Below, one piece after another: positions 8,108 to 17,648 of a stretch of 64,000 bases of DNA. A program made the translations under genes and the position numbers. The notes under the pieces were generated by a model, which was not told the origin of the DNA, ran no database searches, and saw only the letters and a program-made list of their open reading frames with translations. How positions within the stretch are numbered: position 1 is the first letter of the stretch; each line of letters starts with the position of its first letter. The stretch lies in assembly GCF_001676705.1 (NCBI RefSeq), contig NZ_CP016170.1, positions 4,092,001 to 4,156,000 of the forward strand, written 5' to 3'. Source of the stretch: Bordetella bronchialis. GTDB lineage: Bacteria; Pseudomonadota; Gammaproteobacteria; Burkholderiales; Burkholderiaceae_B.

Positions 8108-10394
8108 CCTCCTCGCTGGAACGCGCCTGCGCGTCGGCTTCCGCCTGGCGTGCCTGGGCCTGGTACAGCGCGTGGTACGCCCCGCCGGCCGCCATCAGCT
8201 GGGCATGGTTGCCCTGCTCCACCACGCGGCCGCGGTCCAGTACGACCAGCCGGTCGGCCTTGCGCAGCGTGCTCAGCCGGTGCGCGATGGCGATGGTGGT
8301 GCGCCCGCGCACCAGATTGTCCAGGGCCTTCTGGATTTCCTTTTCCGTGGCGGTGTCCACCGAGGACGTGGCTTCGTCCAGGATCAGGATGCGCGGGTCG
8401 ATCAATAGCGCGCGGGCGATGGAAATGCGCTGGCGCTCGCCCCCGGACAGCGCCTGCCCGCGTTCGCCGACCAGCGAATCGTAGCCATGCGGCAGGCGCA
8501 GGATGAATTCGTGCGCGTGCGCGGCGCGCGCCGCCGCGATGATTTCCTCGCGCGTGGCGTCGGGCTTGCCGTAGGCGATGTTCTCGGCGATGGTGCCGAA
8601 GAACAGGAAAGGCTCCTGCAGCACTAGGCCGATATTGCGCCGGTACTGCGCGATGCCCATGGTGCGGATATCCACGCCGTCCACCAGGATCGCGCCCTCG
8701 GTCACGTCGTAGAAGCGGCAGATCAGGTTGATCAGCGTGCTCTTGCCCGAGCCGCTGTGGCCCACCAGGCCGACCATGGTGCCCGGCTCGATCGACAGGT
8801 TCAGGCCGTGCATCACCGAGCGGTTGCCATAGCGGAAACCGACGTCGCGCAGGTCGATGCGGCCGCGCAGGCGCCCCGGCTGCACCGGGTTGCGCGGTTC
8901 CGGCACGCTGGACACGTGGTCGAGTATGTCGAAGATGCGCTTGGCGCCGGCCGCGGCCTTTTGCGTCACGGACACGATGCGGCTCATCGAATCCAGCCGC
9001 GTGTAGAAGCGGCCGATATAGGCCAGGAAGGCCGCCAGCACGCCCACCGTGATCTCGTGCCGCGACACCTGCCAGATGCCGTAGATCCACACCACCAGCA
9101 GGCCGATTTCGGTCAACAGCGTGACCGTGGGCGAGAACAGCGCCCACACCGTGTTGACCCGGTCGTTGACATCCAGGTTGCGCTGGTTGGCCTCGCGGAA
9201 GCGCCGCACCTCGCGCTTTTCCTGGGCGAACGCCTTGACCACGCGTATGCCGGGAATGGTGTCGGCCAGCACGTTGGTGATCTCCGACCACACGCGATCC
9301 ACTTTCTCGAAACCATGGCGCAGGCGGTCGCGCACCGCGTGGATCATCCAGCCGATGAACGGCAGCGGCACCAGGGTGACCAGCGCCAGCCACGGATTGA
9401 TGGATACCAGGATCGCCGCGGTCATGACGATCATCAGCACATCCGTGGCGAAGTCCAGCAGATGCAGCGAAAGAAACACGCAAATGCGGTCGCTTTCGCT
9501 GCCGATGCGCGCGATCAGGTCCCCCGTGCGCTTGCCGCCGAAATACGCCAGCGACAGATGCTGCAGGTGTTCGTAGGTCGTGGTGCGCAAATCCGCGCCG
9601 ATGCGCTCGCTGACCCAGGCCAGGATGTACGTGCGGCCCCAGCCCAGCCCCCAGGCCAGAACGGCCGACGCGAACAGCCCCGACAGATACATCACCACCC
9701 TGTCGTTATCGATGGGCGCGCCGTTCTGGAAGGGGATGAGCACCTCATCCATTAAGGGCATCGTCAGGTAAGGCGGCACCAGGGTGGCGGCGGTCGCCAG
9801 CACCGTCAGGATGAAGCCGATCACCAGCGGCACCTGGTACGGGACGGCGAAGCGCCACAGGCGCAGCAGCGCCCAGGTGGATGGCGGTTCGGGCGCCGGC
9901 GGATGGCAGACCGGACAGACGTCCTGCTCCGCGGTAAGCGGCTCCAGGCAGGTGGCGCAGACGCGGTCGCGCGCGCCGCCCGCCTCTTCCAGGCCGTGCA
10001 GGACGTCGCGTTGGCGGGTATAGGCGTCGCGCAGGCGCAGCGCGGCGGGATTGCGGCCCAGGGTGTAGCGCCAGACGGCCAGCCGGGTATCGGGGCCATG
10101 CAGCTCGAGCGTGCCGGCGCCGGCATGGTCGCTGACCGTCATCGCGGCGGTGGCGTCATAGGACCAGCGCCGCCATTGCTCGGTGCCGGGATCGCGCGCG
10201 ACGATGGCGCGGTCGGTCACGAAAACCACGCCGTTGCGGAACTTCAGCGAGGCATCCAGGTCTAGCGCCAACCAGGCGAGCAGCGTCTCGCCCTCACCCA
10301 GCTGGGCAACCATGTCGGCGTGCCAGTCGGCTGGCAGGCCAGCTCCGCCCGGGACGAAGTCTAAAACGGGTTTCTTCATGGAAAACGTATTCAC
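8076..10394 (-). CDS. Cyanophycin-associated ABC exporter (fused membrane and ATPase domains)
   Basis: The 772-residue protein is a half-size ABC exporter with an unusual N-terminal extension. Residues about 1-125 look like a small beta-rich (PH-like) domain, and a zinc-ribbon motif CATCLEPLTAEQDVCPVC follows at about 145-162. Six membrane helices (about 175-460) and an ATPase domain come next, with Walker A GHSGSGKST, signature LSGGERQRISIARAL and Walker B ILILDEATSSVD. The acidic C-terminus contains a run of five aspartates. Such transporters accompany cyanophycin synthetase genes in proteobacteria; what they move is not established. The listed start is GTG; an ATG five codons downstream (10379) is an alternative, and neither has a clear ribosome site. 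It diverges from the cyanophycin synthetases. Confidence 0.88.
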   Translation of the reverse strand: MNTFSMKKPVLDFVPGGAGLPADWHADMVAQLGEGETLLAWLALDLDASLKFRNGVVFVTDRAIVARDPGTEQWRRWSYDATAAMTVSDHAGAGTLELHGPDTRLAVWRYTLGRNPAALRLRDAYTRQRDVLHGLEEAGGARDRVCATCLEPLTAEQDVCPVCHPPAPEPPSTWALLRLWRFAVPYQVPLVIGFILTVLATAATLVPPYLTMPLMDEVLIPFQNGAPIDNDRVVMYLSGLFASAVLAWGLGWGRTYILAWVSERIGADLRTTTYEHLQHLSLAYFGGKRTGDLIARIGSESDRICVFLSLHLLDFATDVLMIVMTAAILVSINPWLALVTLVPLPFIGWMIHAVRDRLRHGFEKVDRVWSEITNVLADTIPGIRVVKAFAQEKREVRRFREANQRNLDVNDRVNTVWALFSPTVTLLTEIGLLVVWIYGIWQVSRHEITVGVLAAFLAYIGRFYTRLDSMSRIVSVTQKAAAGAKRIFDILDHVSSVPEPRNPVQPGRLRGRIDLRDVGFRYGNRSVMHGLNLSIEPGTMVGLVGHSGSGKSTLINLICRFYDVTEGAILVDGVDIRTMGIAQYRRNIGLVLQEPFLFFGTIAENIAYGKPDATREEIIAAARAAHAHEFILRLPHGYDSLVGERGQALSGGERQRISIARALLIDPRILILDEATSSVDTATEKEIQKALDNLVRGRTTIAIAHRLSTLRKADRLVVLDRGRVVEQGNHAQLMAAGGAYHALYQAQARQAEADAQARSSEEDDDDDLVAET

Positions 10395-10508
10395 AGCCGC
10401 GGCGAAACCAGCAGGCCGGGAGCCCGATTTCGGCGCGAAGCTGAAAACGTGTTCCTTCCTTGCAACACACCGGACGTCATGGATAGAATCCGCGTCGCCG
10501 CCTGCTTA

Positions 10509-10527
10509 CCGATATTTCTATAATCGG
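10509..10527. promoter_or_regulatory. TATAAT box within a short inverted repeat, cyanophycin divergent region
   Basis: A perfect sigma-70 -10 hexamer TATAAT (10519-10524) reads toward the synthetase genes and sits inside the inverted repeat CCGAT-N9-ATCGG. No good -35 hexamer lies 16-18 bp upstream, so activation by a regulator is possible. The surrounding 259-bp gap (10395-10653) between the exporter and the first synthetase shows no other gene. The predicted 5' leader of the synthetase message would be about 120 nt. Confidence 0.4.
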
Positions 10528-10653
10528 CGGCATACATAGAGCATCCTGGCACTGACGATACGCGCACCGTATTACCCACACGGCATAACCCACAAACCGC
10601 CCCAGGCCCAGGAATTCTTCCGTTCGCCATCGGAATTTTCGGCAAATTAGAAC

Positions 10654-13269
10654 ATGAAAAAGAAAGACATTGAATTTCTCGATGTCGTGGCTTTGCGCGG
10701 CCCGAACATCTGGACGTACCGCCCGGTACTGGAAGCCTGGGTGGACATCGGCGAGCTGGAGGACTATCCGTCCAACACCATCCCGGGTTTCTACGAGCGC
10801 CTGTCCACGTGGCTGCCCACCCTGATCGAGCACCGCTGCAGCCCGGGCGTGCGCGGCGGCTTCCTGCAGCGCCTGCGCGAAGGCACCTGGCCGGCCCATA
10901 TCCTGGAACACGTCACGCTGGAACTGCAGAACCTGGCCGGGCTGCCCGGCGGCTTCGGCAAGGCCCGCGAAACCGCCACGCGCGGCGTTTACAAGGTGGT
11001 CGTGCGCGCCTGGCAGGAAGACGTCACCCGGGCGGCGCTGCAAGAGGCGCGCGACCTGGTCATGGCCGCCATGGAGGACCGCCCCTTCGATGTCCAGGAC
11101 ACGGTGGAGCGGCTGCGCCGCATGGTGGATCGCCATTGCCTGGGCCCCAGCACCGCCTGCATCGTGGACGCCGCCGACGACCGCGATATCCCGTTTATAC
11201 GCCTGTTCGAGGGCAACCTGGTCCAGATGGGCTATGGCGCCCGCCAGCGCCGCATCTGGACGGCCGAAACCGACCGCACCAGCGCCATCGCCGAAGGCAT
11301 CTCGCGCGACAAGGACCTGACCAAGCGCCTGCTGGCCGAATGCGGCGTACCGGTGCCGGAAGGCAGGCTGGTGGCGTCGCAGGAAGAGGCCTGGGAAGCC
11401 GCGCAGGATATCGGCCTGCCGGTGGTCGTCAAGCCCTATGACGGCAACCACGGCCGCGGCGTATTCACCAACCTGAACAGCCATGAAGAAGTGCGGGCTG
11501 CCTATGCGGTGGCCGAGGAAGAAGGCAGCGGCGTCCTGGTGGAGCGCTTCGTCGCCGGCAACGAACACCGCCTGCTGGTGGTGGGCGACCGCATGGTGGC
11601 CGCGGCGCGCGGCGAACCCGCCGGCATCGTCGGCGACGGCGTGCATACCGTCCAGGAATTGATCGACCTGCAGATCAACACCGACCCGCGTCGCGGCAGC
11701 GGCGAGGACTGCCCGCTGAACAAGGTCAGGCTGGACTCGGCCGCGCGCCTGGAGATCGCCCGCCAGGGCTTGGCCGCCGACAGCGTGCCGCCGGCCGGGC
11801 AGCCCGTCCTGATCCAGCGCAACGGCAACGTCGCCTTCGACGTCACCGACCTGGTCCATCCCGAAGTGGCCCATGCCGTCACGCTGGCCGCCCGCATCGT
11901 CGGCCTGGACGTCGCCGGCGTGGACCTGGTCGCCGAGGACATCTCGCGGCCGCTGGAAGAACAGCGCGGCGCCATCGTCGAAGTCAACGCCGGTCCGGGA
12001 CTGCTCATGCACCTGAAGCCGGCCGACGGCCAGCCCCGGCCCGTGGGCAAGGCCATCGTCGATCATCTGTTCCCGGATGGCGAGGACGGCCGCATCCCCG
12101 TGGTGGGTGTCACCGGCACCAATGGCAAGACCGTCGTGGCGCGCCTGACCGCGCGCCTGTTGCAGCTGTGGGGCCGGCATGTCGGCCTGGCCTGCAGCGA
12201 AGGCCTGTACTTCAACCAGCGGCAGGTGGAAAAAGGCGACCGCGGCGACTGGGCCACCGGCCGACGCGTCCTGATGAACCGCTCGGTGGACGCCGCCGTC
12301 ATCGAGAACAGCAGCACCGTCATCCTGCGCCAGGGCCTGGCCTACGACCGCTGCCAGGTCGGCATCGTCACCAACATCGACGAATCCGACCACCTGGGCG
12401 AACACGATATCCGCGACCTGGACGGCATGTACAACGTCATCCGGACCCAGATCGACGTGGTGCTGCCCGGCGGCGCGGCGGTGCTGAACGCGCGCGACGA
12501 ACGCGTGGTCCAAATGGCCGACCTGTGCGACGGCGAGGTCATCTTCTTCGGCCTGGATCCGCGCCTGCCCGCCATCGCATCGCATGTCGCGCTGGGCAAG
12601 CGTGCCGTCTACGTGCGCGACGGCCACGTCGTGCTGGCCGAGGGCGGCAAGGAGCAGCGCGTCAGCGCATTGCAGGCCATTCCGCTGACGGTGGGCGGAC
12701 GCGTCCCCTTCCAGGTGGAAAACGTGCTGGCCGCGGCCGCCGCGGCCTGGGCGCTGGGCGTGCCGGCGCACATCGTCCGCGTGGGCATAGAGGCCTTCGA
12801 TGCCGACCGCGCCGACGCGCCGTGGCAATTCACCGCCGTCCAGCGCCACGATGCCACCGTCGTGGTGGATGGCGCGCACAACGTGTCGGCGCTGCGCGCC
12901 CTGGTGGCCGCGGCGGAAGGCTTCCCGGCGCGCCGCCGCCGCATCGTCTACGGCCCGGGCAAGGACCGGCGCGACCAGGACCTGCTGGACCAGGGCGAAC
13001 TGCTGGGGGCCTCGTTCGACGAGGTCGTCCTGTACGACGACACCACGGTGCCCTCCAGCCGCCCGCCCGGGCAGGCACGCGGCCTGTTGCGGGCCGGCGC
13101 GCAGCAAGGCGGCCGCGCCGCGTCCATCGTGGACCAACCCGACCATGCCGCCGCCATGCGCGCGGTGCTGGACAGCGTGCGGCCTGGCGATTTCATCGTC
13201 TTGCAGTGCGACGAGGGCAGCGCCGAACCGGCGCTGCATTTGCTGCGTCATTGGATCGAGCAGAACTGA
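10654..13269 (+). CDS. Divergent cyanophycin synthetase paralogue (CphA'-like)
   Basis: This 871-residue protein has the three-part cyanophycin synthetase layout: an N-terminal domain (about 1-160, with the family's LRGPNIW motif), an ATP-grasp domain (about 200-470, VVKPYDGNHGRGV) and a Mur-ligase-like domain with P-loop VTGTNGKT (about 485-495). Compared with the adjacent paralogue, the ligase domain departs from family signatures: the ETARGGILR box reads ENSSTVILR and DYGHNP is replaced by DGAHNV. It may be specialised, or work only with its partner. Two-synthetase arrangements (cphA and cphA') are known in Ralstonia. ATG 10654 has little ribosome-site support. The next gene begins 46 bp downstream, so they form an operon. 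No cyanophycinase gene is present in the window. Confidence 0.85.
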   Translation: MKKKDIEFLDVVALRGPNIWTYRPVLEAWVDIGELEDYPSNTIPGFYERLSTWLPTLIEHRCSPGVRGGFLQRLREGTWPAHILEHVTLELQNLAGLPGGFGKARETATRGVYKVVVRAWQEDVTRAALQEARDLVMAAMEDRPFDVQDTVERLRRMVDRHCLGPSTACIVDAADDRDIPFIRLFEGNLVQMGYGARQRRIWTAETDRTSAIAEGISRDKDLTKRLLAECGVPVPEGRLVASQEEAWEAAQDIGLPVVVKPYDGNHGRGVFTNLNSHEEVRAAYAVAEEEGSGVLVERFVAGNEHRLLVVGDRMVAAARGEPAGIVGDGVHTVQELIDLQINTDPRRGSGEDCPLNKVRLDSAARLEIARQGLAADSVPPAGQPVLIQRNGNVAFDVTDLVHPEVAHAVTLAARIVGLDVAGVDLVAEDISRPLEEQRGAIVEVNAGPGLLMHLKPADGQPRPVGKAIVDHLFPDGEDGRIPVVGVTGTNGKTVVARLTARLLQLWGRHVGLACSEGLYFNQRQVEKGDRGDWATGRRVLMNRSVDAAVIENSSTVILRQGLAYDRCQVGIVTNIDESDHLGEHDIRDLDGMYNVIRTQIDVVLPGGAAVLNARDERVVQMADLCDGEVIFFGLDPRLPAIASHVALGKRAVYVRDGHVVLAEGGKEQRVSALQAIPLTVGGRVPFQVENVLAAAAAAWALGVPAHIVRVGIEAFDADRADAPWQFTAVQRHDATVVVDGAHNVSALRALVAAAEGFPARRRRIVYGPGKDRRDQDLLDQGELLGASFDEVVLYDDTTVPSSRPPGQARGLLRAGAQQGGRAASIVDQPDHAAAMRAVLDSVRPGDFIVLQCDEGSAEPALHLLRHWIEQN

Positions 13270-13315
13270 GGACAACGCCGCCGCCCTCCGGCGGCCCGGC
13301 CGACAGGAATATCGC

Positions 13316-15898
13316 ATGGAAGTCTCCCGCATACGCGCACTGCGCGGCCCCAACCTGTGGAGCCGCAACACCGCCATCGAAGCCATCGTCGCGTGCGACG
13401 ACCTCGAATGCTCCATCGACCGGCTTCCCACGCTGGAGCCGCGCCTGCGCGCGCGCTTCCCGCAACTGGGCCTGCTGCGGCCGGAGGGATACCAGGGCAC
13501 GCTATCGATGGCGCACGTGCTGGAACAGGTGGCCTTGCTATTGCAGGCGCATGCGGGTTGTCCCGTCACGTTCAGCCGCACCGCCCCCACGGTGGAGCCC
13601 GGCGTATTCCAGGTGGTGGTCGAATACAGCGAAGAGCCCGTCGGCCGCCTGGCTTTCGAGCTGGCCGAGGCGCTCTGCGTGGCCGCGCGCGAGGACCGGC
13701 CCTTCGACCTGGCCGACGCCCTGCACCGGCTGCGCGAGCTGGACGAAGACATCCGGCTGGGACCCAGCACGGGGGCCATCGTGCATGCCGCGGTCGCCCG
13801 CAATATTCCGTACCGGCGGCTGACGCAAGGCAGCATGGTGCAGTTCGGCTGGGGATCGCGGCAGCGGCGCATCCAGGCCGCGGAGACCGACCGCACCAAC
13901 GCCATTTCGGAGTCGATCGCGCAGGACAAGGACCTGACCAAGATGCTGCTGGCCGCGGCCGGCGTGCCGGTGCCGCTGGGCCGCACGGCATCCAGCGCCG
14001 ACGACGCCTGGGCCGCCGCGCAGGAACTGGGCGGGCCGGTGGTGGTCAAGCCGCGCGACGGCAGCCAGGGGCGCGGCGTGGCGGTCAATATCGAGACGCG
14101 CGACCGCATCGCCGCCGCCTTCGCCGCAGCCTCGGAAATCAGCCGCGACGTCATCGTGGAACGCTACATCCCCGGCCATGACTTCCGCCTGCTGGTGGTG
14201 GGCGACACGCTGGTCGCCGCCGCCCGCCGCGATCCGCCGCAGGTTTCCGGCGACGGCGTGCACACGGTGCGCGAACTGATCGAACAGGTCAACCAGGATC
14301 CCCTGCGCGGCGACGGCCATGCCACTTCCCTGACCAAGATACGCATCGACGACATCGCCATCGCCACGCTGGCCAAGCAGGGCTACCAGGTGGACTCCGT
14401 GCCGCCCACCGGCGCGCGGGTGGTCCTGCGCAACAACGCCAACCTGAGCACGGGCGGATCGGCCACCGATGTCACCGACGAAGTCCACCCCGAACTGGCC
14501 GCCCGGGCGGTGACCGCCGCCCGCATGATAGGCCTGGACCTGTGCGGCGTGGACGTGGTGGCCGAAACCATGCACCTGCCCCTGGAAGAACAGCGCGGCG
14601 CCATCGTCGAGATCAACGCCGCGCCGGGCCTGCGCATGCACCTGACACCGTCTTTCGGCAAGGGCCGCGCCGTGGGCGAAGCCATCATCGCGAACATGTT
14701 CGCCGAAGGCGAGGACGGCCGTATTCCGGTAGTGGCCGTGGCCGGCACCAACGGCAAGACGACGACGGTCAGGCTGACCGCCCACCTGCTGGGGCAGGAC
14801 GGCACGCGCGTGGGCATGACGAATTCCGACGGCGTCTACATCGGCGCCCGCCGCATCGATACGGGGGACTGCAGCGGCCCGCGCAGCGCGCGCAGCGTGC
14901 TGGCGCATCCGGACGTGGACGCCGCGGTACTGGAAACCGCGCGCGGCGGCATCCTGCGCGAGGGCCTGGCCTTCGACCGATGCAATGTCGCGGTGGTCAC
15001 CAATATCGGCATGGGCGACCACCTGGGCCTGGGCTACATCAGCACGGTCGAGGACCTGGCGGTCGTCAAGCGCGTGATCGTGCAGTATGTGCAGCCCTCC
15101 GGCTATGCGGTACTGAATGCCGCCGATCACATCGTCGCCGACATGGCGTCCAGTTGCCCCGGGGGCATCGTCTTCTTCGCCCAGGACGGCCACCATCCGC
15201 GCATGACCACGCACCGCGCGCAGGGCGGCCGCGTCGTCTATCGCGATGGCGATCACCTGGTCGCCGCGCAAGGCGCGGACACGGAAAGAATCCCGCTGGC
15301 CGATATCCCGCTGACGCGCGGCGGCAGCATCGCCTTCCAGGTCGAAAACGCCATGGCGGCCATCGGCGCGGCCTGGGCGCTGGAAACGCCCTGGCCGCGC
15401 ATCCGCCAGGGCCTGAAGACCTTCGTCAGCGATGCCGCGACCGCGCCGGGCCGCTTCAATGTGTTCGAATATCGCGGCGCCACCCTCATCGCCGACTACG
15501 GCCACAATCCGGACGCCATCGGCGCGCTGGTGCAGGCCGTGGAGGCCATGCCCGCCGTGCGCCGCTCGGTGGTGATCAGCGGCGCCGGCGACCGCCGCGA
15601 CGAGGACATCCGCCGGCAGACGGAAATATTGGGCGAAGCCTTCGACGACGTGATCCTGTACCAGGATCAATGCCAGCGCGGCCGCGCCGACGGCGAAGTC
15701 ATCGCGCTGCTGCGCGAAGGGCTGCGCCATGCCAGCCGCACCACTTATTCCACGGAGATCGACGGCGAGTTCGTCGCTATCGACGCCGCGCTCGAACGCC
15801 TGCAGACCGGCGACCTGTGCCTGATCCTGGTCGACCAGGTCGAAGAAGCGCTGGCGCATATCGCCATGCGCGTCGCGCAGGCATCCGTGCCGGCGTGA
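13316..15898 (+). CDS. cphA: Cyanophycin synthetase CphA
   Basis: The 860-residue enzyme polymerises aspartate and arginine into the storage polymer cyanophycin using ATP. Its N-terminal domain starts MEVSRIRALRGPNLW. The ATP-grasp domain includes VVVKPRDGSQGRGVAVN (about 240-256), and the Mur-ligase-like domain carries the P-loop AGTNGKTTT (about 475). The canonical signatures ETARGGILREGLAFDRC and DYGHNPDAIGAL are intact, so this is the conventional member of the pair. I start at ATG 13316, because the open frame extends much further upstream inside the preceding gene without homology; a GACAGGAAT stretch lies just before it. Downstream, nested inverted repeats at 15901-15953 may end the transcript. 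Confidence 0.92.
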   Translation: MEVSRIRALRGPNLWSRNTAIEAIVACDDLECSIDRLPTLEPRLRARFPQLGLLRPEGYQGTLSMAHVLEQVALLLQAHAGCPVTFSRTAPTVEPGVFQVVVEYSEEPVGRLAFELAEALCVAAREDRPFDLADALHRLRELDEDIRLGPSTGAIVHAAVARNIPYRRLTQGSMVQFGWGSRQRRIQAAETDRTNAISESIAQDKDLTKMLLAAAGVPVPLGRTASSADDAWAAAQELGGPVVVKPRDGSQGRGVAVNIETRDRIAAAFAAASEISRDVIVERYIPGHDFRLLVVGDTLVAAARRDPPQVSGDGVHTVRELIEQVNQDPLRGDGHATSLTKIRIDDIAIATLAKQGYQVDSVPPTGARVVLRNNANLSTGGSATDVTDEVHPELAARAVTAARMIGLDLCGVDVVAETMHLPLEEQRGAIVEINAAPGLRMHLTPSFGKGRAVGEAIIANMFAEGEDGRIPVVAVAGTNGKTTTVRLTAHLLGQDGTRVGMTNSDGVYIGARRIDTGDCSGPRSARSVLAHPDVDAAVLETARGGILREGLAFDRCNVAVVTNIGMGDHLGLGYISTVEDLAVVKRVIVQYVQPSGYAVLNAADHIVADMASSCPGGIVFFAQDGHHPRMTTHRAQGGRVVYRDGDHLVAAQGADTERIPLADIPLTRGGSIAFQVENAMAAIGAAWALETPWPRIRQGLKTFVSDAATAPGRFNVFEYRGATLIADYGHNPDAIGALVQAVEAMPAVRRSVVISGAGDRRDEDIRRQTEILGEAFDDVILYQDQCQRGRADGEVIALLREGLRHASRTTYSTEIDGEFVAIDAALERLQTGDLCLILVDQVEEALAHIAMRVAQASVPA

Positions 15899-15900
15899 CA

Positions 15901-15953
15901 GCTGTTACCCCCATCCGTCAAAAACCCGCCAAGGGTTGCGTAGTTGTAACAGC
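15901..15953. repeat. Nested inverted repeats after cphA
   Basis: An outer 8-bp inverted repeat (GCTGTTAC at 15901-15908 and GTAACAGC at 15946-15953) encloses a small hairpin AACCC-GCCAA-GGGTT (15923-15937). The structure begins two bases after the cphA stop codon. There is no run of T residues, so it may be a processing or stability element or a weak terminator. The rest of the gap to 16144 is GC-rich and includes a CCCCC-TGCAT-GGGGG hairpin (about 16022-16037); no gene is seen there. Confidence 0.4.
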
Positions 15954-16144
15954 GGTGCCCTCATGCGGCCGACCGGCGTAACCGCCCCGGCCTGCTTACA
16001 TTTCCCCACATCCCGGTTTGACCCCCTGCATGGGGGCCACGTAGCGTAGAGACAACCCGGGCGCCGGCCATCCCGCCGGCGCGCCGAGGTCACTGCCGGG
16101 GTCGCGCCGCGATCCCGACGCTTTTCCGAATCGGGAGGCACATC

Positions 16145-16306
16145 ATGCTGTACTACGCCGCAGTTTTCTTCGTTATCGCCATCATCGCGGCCGTCCTGGG
16201 CTTCGGCGGCATCGCCGCCGGCGCCGCGGGCATCGCGAAGATCCTGTTCATCGTTTTCCTGGTCCTGGCGCTGCTGTCCGTCCTGGGCGGCGTGTTCCGA
16301 CGATAG
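16145..16306 (+). CDS. DUF1328 (YtjA-type) small membrane protein
   Basis: A 53-residue protein, [20 protein letters not shown]..., made of two hydrophobic helices joined by a glycine/alanine turn and ending in FRR. This matches the UPF0391/DUF1328 family of tiny inner-membrane proteins, whose function is unknown but which often appear with stress-response genes. A GGGAGG ribosome site precedes the ATG. A BON-domain gene follows 46 bp downstream on the same strand, so the pair is likely co-transcribed. Confidence 0.85.
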   Translation: MLYYAAVFFVIAIIAAVLGFGGIAAGAAGIAKILFIVFLVLALLSVLGGVFRR

Positions 16307-16352
16307 ACGCCACACGCCCTGGCAACCCGCAACGCCTACAAGGAGAACTCGA

Positions 16353-16703
16353 ATGCGCACCCGTCAAATCCTGATCGCCGCCCTGCTTGGCCTTGGCACG
16401 GCCGCCCTGCCGGCCGCCCACGCGGCCGACAATGCCGACACCAGCGGCAAGCAAAAACAATCCGTCGGGGAGTATGCCTCGGACACCGTGGTCACCACCA
16501 AGGTGAAAGCGGCCATCGTCGCCGACAAATCGCTCAGCGCGCTGGATATCGCCGTGGAGACCAATAACGGCGTGGTGACCCTAACGGGCACCGTGGCGTC
16601 CGCGGCGCAAAGCGACACCGCCACCCATGTGGCGCGCGGCGTGGAAGGCGTCAAGCAGGTCAGGAACAACCTGAAGGTGGACGCCTCCAAGAGCAACAAG
16701 TAA
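16353..16703 (+). CDS. BON-domain periplasmic protein
   Basis: The 116-residue precursor has a clear signal peptide (MRTRQILIAALLGLGTAALP, cleavage after AHA at about residue 24). A single BON domain (about 45-112) with the VVTLTGTV and KQVRNNLKV strands follows. BON domains bind phospholipid surfaces, and OsmY-like proteins are induced by osmotic or envelope stress. AAGGAGAA lies at ideal distance from the ATG. It is shorter than OsmY, which has two BON copies. The neighbouring DUF1328 gene supports a role in envelope stress, which is inference. The gene ends close to the convergent phzF-like gene. Confidence 0.85.
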   Translation: MRTRQILIAALLGLGTAALPAAHAADNADTSGKQKQSVGEYASDTVVTTKVKAAIVADKSLSALDIAVETNNGVVTLTGTVASAAQSDTATHVARGVEGVKQVRNNLKVDASKSNK

Positions 16704-16712
16704 GCGGAGCGC

Positions 16713-17585
16713 TCAGGGCAGCGTAATGGTCCCGCTGCCCAGCTCCAGCACCCGGCCCGACACGCGCACCTGCCGGTCGGCGCCGACATCCAGCCCCAGG
16801 AAGCAGGGTCGGTCCACGGCGGCGCCCTGCTCCACCCTGGCCCGCACGGGCAAGGCACGGCCCGTTGCCAGGCACCATCCACCCAGGTTGGCGCACGCGG
16901 ATCCCGTGCCCGGGTCTTCGACCAGTCCCCCCGTGGGATGCACGGAAAAATAACGCGCGACAACGCGGTCGACCCCGTCTTCCTGCCGGCCGTCGAAGGC
17001 GAACACATAAGCGACCCGCCGTCCCGACTTGGCCGTTTCCCATTCGCCCAGGCGCGACGCGTCCGGACGGGCCCGCCGCACCGCGTCCGCGGTTTTCAAG
17101 GGAACGACCAATTGATGCGCGCCCGTATCCAGCCACAAGGGCTCGGACAGCAGGTCGTCTTCGCCCACGCCCAGCAGTGCCGCGATGGTGGGCGCCGGCA
17201 GGGCCGGCGCGCGGACTTCCGGCTGGCTGCCGCCCGGGGCCACGAGCGTCCAGCGGTCTCCCGCCGCCTGCACCGGCACGATGCCCGCACGCGTTTCCAG
17301 GCTCAGGCTGTCGCCCGTACCCCGCAAGGCGCGCACCACCTGGGACGTCCCCAGCGTGGGATGCCCGGCGAAAGGCATTTCGTAGCCGGGCGTGAAGATG
17401 CGCATGCGCGCGGACGCCGACCGCGATGGCAGGATGAAGGTGGTCTCGGACAGGTTGAACTGCAGCGCCAGCGACTGCATCTCGGCATCGTCCAGGCCGG
17501 TGCCGTCCTCGAAGACACACAAAGGGTTGCCGCCGAAGGTGCTTTCGGCAAAGACGTTCAGGATGCGGAAGCGATAGGTTCTCAT
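16713..17585 (-). CDS. PhzF-family isomerase/epimerase
   Basis: The 290-residue protein is a member of the PhzF/DapF-fold family. The N-terminal segment FRILNVFAESTFGGNPLCVF, the catalytic glutamate region NLSETTFIL (about residue 47), FTPGYEMPFAGHPTLGT and the C-terminal EDPGTGSACANLGGW are all characteristic. PhzF itself isomerises a phenazine precursor, but most homologues, including this isolated one, have no known substrate. No phenazine genes are nearby. The ATG at 17585 gives the family's usual N-terminus. It converges with the BON gene and lies downstream of ftrD, separated from it by a strong hairpin, so it is probably transcribed on its own. Confidence 0.85.
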   Translation of the reverse strand: MRTYRFRILNVFAESTFGGNPLCVFEDGTGLDDAEMQSLALQFNLSETTFILPSRSASARMRIFTPGYEMPFAGHPTLGTSQVVRALRGTGDSLSLETRAGIVPVQAAGDRWTLVAPGGSQPEVRAPALPAPTIAALLGVGEDDLLSEPLWLDTGAHQLVVPLKTADAVRRARPDASRLGEWETAKSGRRVAYVFAFDGRQEDGVDRVVARYFSVHPTGGLVEDPGTGSACANLGGWCLATGRALPVRARVEQGAAVDRPCFLGLDVGADRQVRVSGRVLELGSGTITLP

Positions 17586-17648
17586 GCCGGCGATCCTACC
17601 TTAAAACGCGCGGCGCCGATGGCATGGCTTGCAGGCGTCGATAATGAC

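Noticed and set aside
12800..13315. Extended N-terminus for cphA
   Set aside because: The frame is open upstream, but that part lies inside the preceding synthetase gene and lacks homology; the family start LRGPN follows the ATG at 13316.
10477..14154. Long minus-strand open frame opposite the cyanophycin synthetases
   Set aside because: It overlaps two well-supported genes and has no domain or ribosome site; it is a compositional artefact.
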